Position numbers and translations under genes: made by a program
Assembly (NCBI GenBank): GCA_018817205.1
Contig: JAHIUE010000068.1
Location: forward strand, 1 to 14,699
Direction of reading: 5' to 3'
From: Patescibacteria group bacterium
GTDB taxonomy: Bacteria; Patescibacteriota; Microgenomatia; Daviesbacterales; UBA10151
DNA length: 14,699 bases
Part shown: positions 12,804-14,699 of the stretch, piece after piece
Numbering within the stretch: position 1 is the first letter of the stretch
Layout of the letters: each line of letters opens with the position of its first letter
The notes under the pieces: generated by a model
Told to the model about the DNA's origin: nothing
Database searches by the model: none
The model's input: only the letters and a program-made list of their open reading frames with translations

Positions 12804-13313
12804 ATGCCAAGTCCAGAAACTATAAAAGCTAAGCTAACCCAATTACCGGTCCTTTCCGAGTTGCAAAAACCAAGCCGTTATATGTCTGATAGAGAAACAA
12901 CGGTATGGGAACGTAACGAAAAAGGCGGTCATTTCCATTTTTATTGCATTGAAGCATGGCTTTGGAATCCAAAAACTGGTGACAATATACCAGCCATAGG
13001 CTATACTCTCTCTGTTACTGGTACAGACAAAAGCAAAGCGGCGCTCGCCGCAGATTTTATTGCAGTCTTAGGTGAACCAAAGCGTAATCTAAGAAGAGAG
13101 ATGAGAGAGGCTATGGTTAAAAAAGGCATATTTAGAATGGGAAAAAATATTGCTTATTTTCAATGGCTCCAGCCAAAAGATAAGAGTATTGAAAACGATC
13201 CTTCATTTGCAATCCTTGCGGAAAATTATGTTGAGGCATTCATGATGGATATGGTGCCAAAAGATAGTGGGCCGACACTACCAAAACATCGCAATACATT
13301 GCCACCGATGTAA
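12804..13313 (+). CDS. Unrecognised 169-residue protein, only plus-strand gene
   Basis: I do not recognise this protein. It has an intact frame from ATG 12804 to TAA 13311-13313 behind a near-consensus promoter. Features: KPSRYMSDRETTVWERNEKGGHFHFYCIEAWLWNP (about 22-56), with His and aromatic residues that look like paired beta strands; GYTLSVTGTDKSKAALAADF; a basic segment KRNLRREMREAMVKKG; YFQWLQP; and an acidic helix FAILAENYVEAFMMDMV before a Pro-rich tail. It has no signal peptide or membrane segment and a single cysteine. It is divergent from rpsB and convergent with folA, so it is a transcription unit of its own and possibly an acquired gene. Confidence 0.82.
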   Translation: MPSPETIKAKLTQLPVLSELQKPSRYMSDRETTVWERNEKGGHFHFYCIEAWLWNPKTGDNIPAIGYTLSVTGTDKSKAALAADFIAVLGEPKRNLRREMREAMVKKGIFRMGKNIAYFQWLQPKDKSIENDPSFAILAENYVEAFMMDMVPKDSGPTLPKHRNTLPPM

Positions 13314-13336
13314 AAAACCTCTTTATGTCTTGAGGT
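13312..13336 (-). terminator. Weak intrinsic terminator after folA
   Basis: On the minus strand ACCTC (13332-13336) pairs with GAGGT (13317-13321) across a 10-base loop, followed by six T (13312-13317, one shared with the stem). The 5-bp stem is short, but position and T-run fit the end of the thyA-folA unit. On the plus strand the same hairpin is followed only by a mixed T-rich stretch. Confidence 0.45.
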
Positions 13337-13339
13337 CTC

Positions 13340-13813
13340 TTATCTTTCTAAAGTAATAAATTTGTATTTTAGGCCGCCGCTTTCATGGCTTTCTTCAAAA
13401 ACAACTTTTTTAAAATCCGAATAATCGGGGAAAAAGGTGTCGGCTGAAGGGTTGCCTTCTACTATGGTTAAATATAATTTATCGGCAAGTGGCATGGCCT
13501 CTTTGTAAATCTGCCCGCCGCCGATAACAAAAACTTCATCTTCGCCTTGAATCTGTTGGAGAGCTTCTTCAAGCGAATGAACAACTGTTATACCCTTCTC
13601 AGAAAAATTTTTATCCCGGGTAATTATTATGTTCAACCTATTTGGTAATGGGTAACCAATTGACTCAAAAGTTTTCCTGCCCATGATGATTGCATGACCT
13701 TCTGTTAACTTTTTGAACCTTTTTAAATCTTCGGGAATTTTATAGATAAGTTCATTATCTTTACCTAAAGCCCTGTTTTTGGAAGCAATTGCCGCAATTA
13801 TACTTAGTTTCAT
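13340..13813 (-). CDS. folA: Dihydrofolate reductase
   Basis: Reduces dihydrofolate to THF with NADPH, regenerating the cofactor used up by ThyA. The 157 residues show LSIIAAIASKNRALGKDNELI, then PEDLKRFKKLTEGHAIIMGRKTFESIG, LPNRLNIIITR, VFVIGGGQIYKEAMPLADKLYLTIVEG and DTFFPDY. The acidic catalytic residue is Asp29. The Trp that usually sits in the LPW motif is replaced by Tyr24 (LIYKIPEDL), a mild active-site change. It ends the thyA-bundle-folA group. The upstream spacer is a seven-unit 7-bp repeat array that begins directly at the ATG, and no Shine-Dalgarno sequence is visible. Confidence 0.96.
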   Translation of the reverse strand: MKLSIIAAIASKNRALGKDNELIYKIPEDLKRFKKLTEGHAIIMGRKTFESIGYPLPNRLNIIITRDKNFSEKGITVVHSLEEALQQIQGEDEVFVIGGGQIYKEAMPLADKLYLTIVEGNPSADTFFPDYSDFKKVVFEESHESGGLKYKFITLER

Positions 13814-13862
13814 AATTTAAAATTTATAATTCATAATTCAGAATGTTTTAGAATTTAGAATT
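13814..13862. repeat. Seven-unit degenerate 7-bp array between folA and the four-helix gene
   Basis: Units in exact 7-base register: aatttaa, aatttat, aattcat, aattcag, aatgttt, tagaatt, tagaatt. It starts at the base after the folA ATG and runs into the last codons (NSKF) of the four-helix-bundle gene, whose stop is 13848-13850. Confidence 0.82.
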
Positions 13863-14237
13863 ACTTTTGGTATTTAATATTATAGTCGAAATAATCTTTT
13901 TAATCTCGGTGCATTCCTGAATGAGATTATCAATCTCTGCAAGTTTATCTTTATTAATTTCTTTTAGTAAAGCGAGCCAATACAATGTTTCTGATGCTGA
14001 TTTCAGTGCAATCTGGAAGTAATTGATAAACTCTTTTCTAGAGGTACTATTTCCGCCTTCTACAATATTTGCTCCAATTGAAGTTCCACAACGCACCAAT
14101 TGATCCAGTAAAGGCCAGTTTATTCTTTTATTCCTTAGAGATTCCGATAACCTTAGGATGATAAGAGCAAAGTTAAAACATCTTCTCTTAAATTCTTGTT
14201 TAAAAAGATCTCTTTTTTTCTTCAATTCTAGATTCAT
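13848..14237 (-). CDS. Four-helix-bundle protein (S23 / IVS-encoded type)
   Basis: A 129-residue helical protein of the S23-like family first found encoded by intervening sequences in 23S rRNA genes, and widespread in candidate-phyla genomes. The diagnostic block is LVRCGTSIGANIVEGGNSTSRKEFI (about 47-72), followed by FQIALKSASETLYWLALL. Its molecular role is not established. It sits between thyA and folA, genes that are usually adjacent, and is bracketed by AT-rich 7-bp arrays and by a 16-base direct repeat (13805-13820 and 14229-14244, one mismatch), so it looks like an inserted cassette. The tail NTKSNSKF is encoded by the repeat itself. Confidence 0.92.
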   Translation of the reverse strand: MNLELKKKRDLFKQEFKRRCFNFALIILRLSESLRNKRINWPLLDQLVRCGTSIGANIVEGGNSTSRKEFINYFQIALKSASETLYWLALLKEINKDKLAEIDNLIQECTEIKKIISTIILNTKSNSKF

Positions 14238-14279
14238 AATTTAATTCTGAATTCTAGACTCTGAATTCTTAATTCTTTT
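14238..14279. repeat. Degenerate 7-bp array between four-helix gene and thyA
   Basis: Units in 7-base register: aatttaa, ttctgaa, ttctaga, ctctgaa, ttcttaa, ttctttt. It starts at the base after the four-helix ATG, exactly as the array at 13814 starts after the folA ATG, and includes the thyA stop (14269-14271). Confidence 0.75.
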
Positions 14280-14699
14280 TGTGCTTGTCATAATATCCTC
14301 CTGCAACCGTTAATTCTGCCTTAATCGCGGGATGCGGATCATAATTTTCCAAAGTCACCATTTCAGGCTTAAAATCATCAATTGTTTTCAAACCGGGGTC
14401 TATTTTTATGATTGGAAAAGGTCTTGGCTTTCTTTTGATTTGTTCCTTGACCTGATCCAGGTGATTTTCATAAATATGGACATCGCCAAATACATGAATA
14501 AATTCCCCAGGTTCATAACCTGTAATCTTGGCTAAAATCAAAGTCAGTAAAGCATAACTTGCAATATTAAAAGGTACACCCAAAAATATATCACAGCTCC
14601 TGTGATAAAGCTGTAAGGATAATTTGCCCCCTCTTTGGTTTATTTGAAACATATTATGGCAAATGGGAAAGTAAGAAGTATCTTCTTTTTTTGCCATAC
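14269..14699 (-). CDS. thyA: Thymidylate synthase ThyA (5' part beyond window edge)
   Basis: Methylates dUMP to dTMP using methylene-THF, producing dihydrofolate for FolA. The C-terminal half is present: the catalytic cysteine block (FPICHNMFQI), GKLSLQLYHRSCDIFLGVPFNIASYALLTLILAKITG, GEFIHVFGDVHIYENHLDQVKEQI, RKPRPFP, and ENYDPHPAIKAELTVAGGYYDKHKKN. A Met at 14695-14697 is almost certainly internal, because the family has well over 100 residues before the catalytic cysteine; the true start lies outside. It is ThyA rather than ThyX. It shares a unit with the four-helix gene and folA. Confidence 0.96.
   Translation of the reverse strand, partial: MAKKEDTSYFPICHNMFQINQRGGKLSLQLYHRSCDIFLGVPFNIASYALLTLILAKITGYEPGEFIHVFGDVHIYENHLDQVKEQIKRKPRPFPIIKIDPGLKTIDDFKPEMVTLENYDPHPAIKAELTVAGGYYDKHKKN

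Overview
The window looks like chromosomal DNA of a Candidate Phyla Radiation (Patescibacteria) bacterium, most likely of the Microgenomates type. This is inferred from AT-rich, tightly packed, overlapping housekeeping genes, from several shortened proteins (a 149-residue EF-Ts, a trigger factor without its isomerase domain, a prolyl-tRNA synthetase without its editing insertion), from a four-helix-bundle (S23-type) gene, and from a DUF5674-like protein. No rRNA, tRNA, CRISPR array or insertion sequence was seen.

Layout: all genes but one lie on the minus strand, so transcription runs from high to low coordinates. From the right edge: a thymidylate synthase cut by the window end (14269-14699), a four-helix-bundle protein, and dihydrofolate reductase, ending at a weak terminator (13312-13336). 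It converges on the only plus-strand gene, an unrecognised 169-residue protein (12804-13313). Next is a divergent promoter region and a structured leader (12635-12803), then the translation and membrane block rpsB-tsf-frr-rseP, two small genes that look like an inserted cassette (9065-9684), proS, and tig. After these come a HIT protein, rpsU, yqeY, ybeY, dnaX, glyA, folD, ybaB, recR and the start of a Gln/Lys-rich coiled-coil protein cut by the left edge. No gene-free gap exceeds 300 bases.

Functionally the window holds a complete thymidylate cycle (thyA, folA, glyA, plus folD), the replication and repair group dnaX-ybaB-recR with two one-carbon genes wedged inside it, and a translation and protein-maturation block.

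The most interesting signals lie between and inside the genes. (1) A 41-bp near-perfect copy of the rseP 3' end brackets the two-gene cassette, and its two mismatches are both synonymous, as expected if a small element integrated between rseP and proS. (2) The rpsB leader can fold as an H-type pseudoknot around its Shine-Dalgarno sequence, a likely S2 autoregulatory element. (3) Degenerate arrays of 7-bp units recur at six or more places, two of them inside dnaX, where one adds 18 residues to the zinc module. (4) A 21-bp repeat encoding DPERSRR is inserted in proS and recurs between ybaB and recR. (5) Three or four promoters sit so close to their start codons that the transcripts should be leaderless or nearly so.
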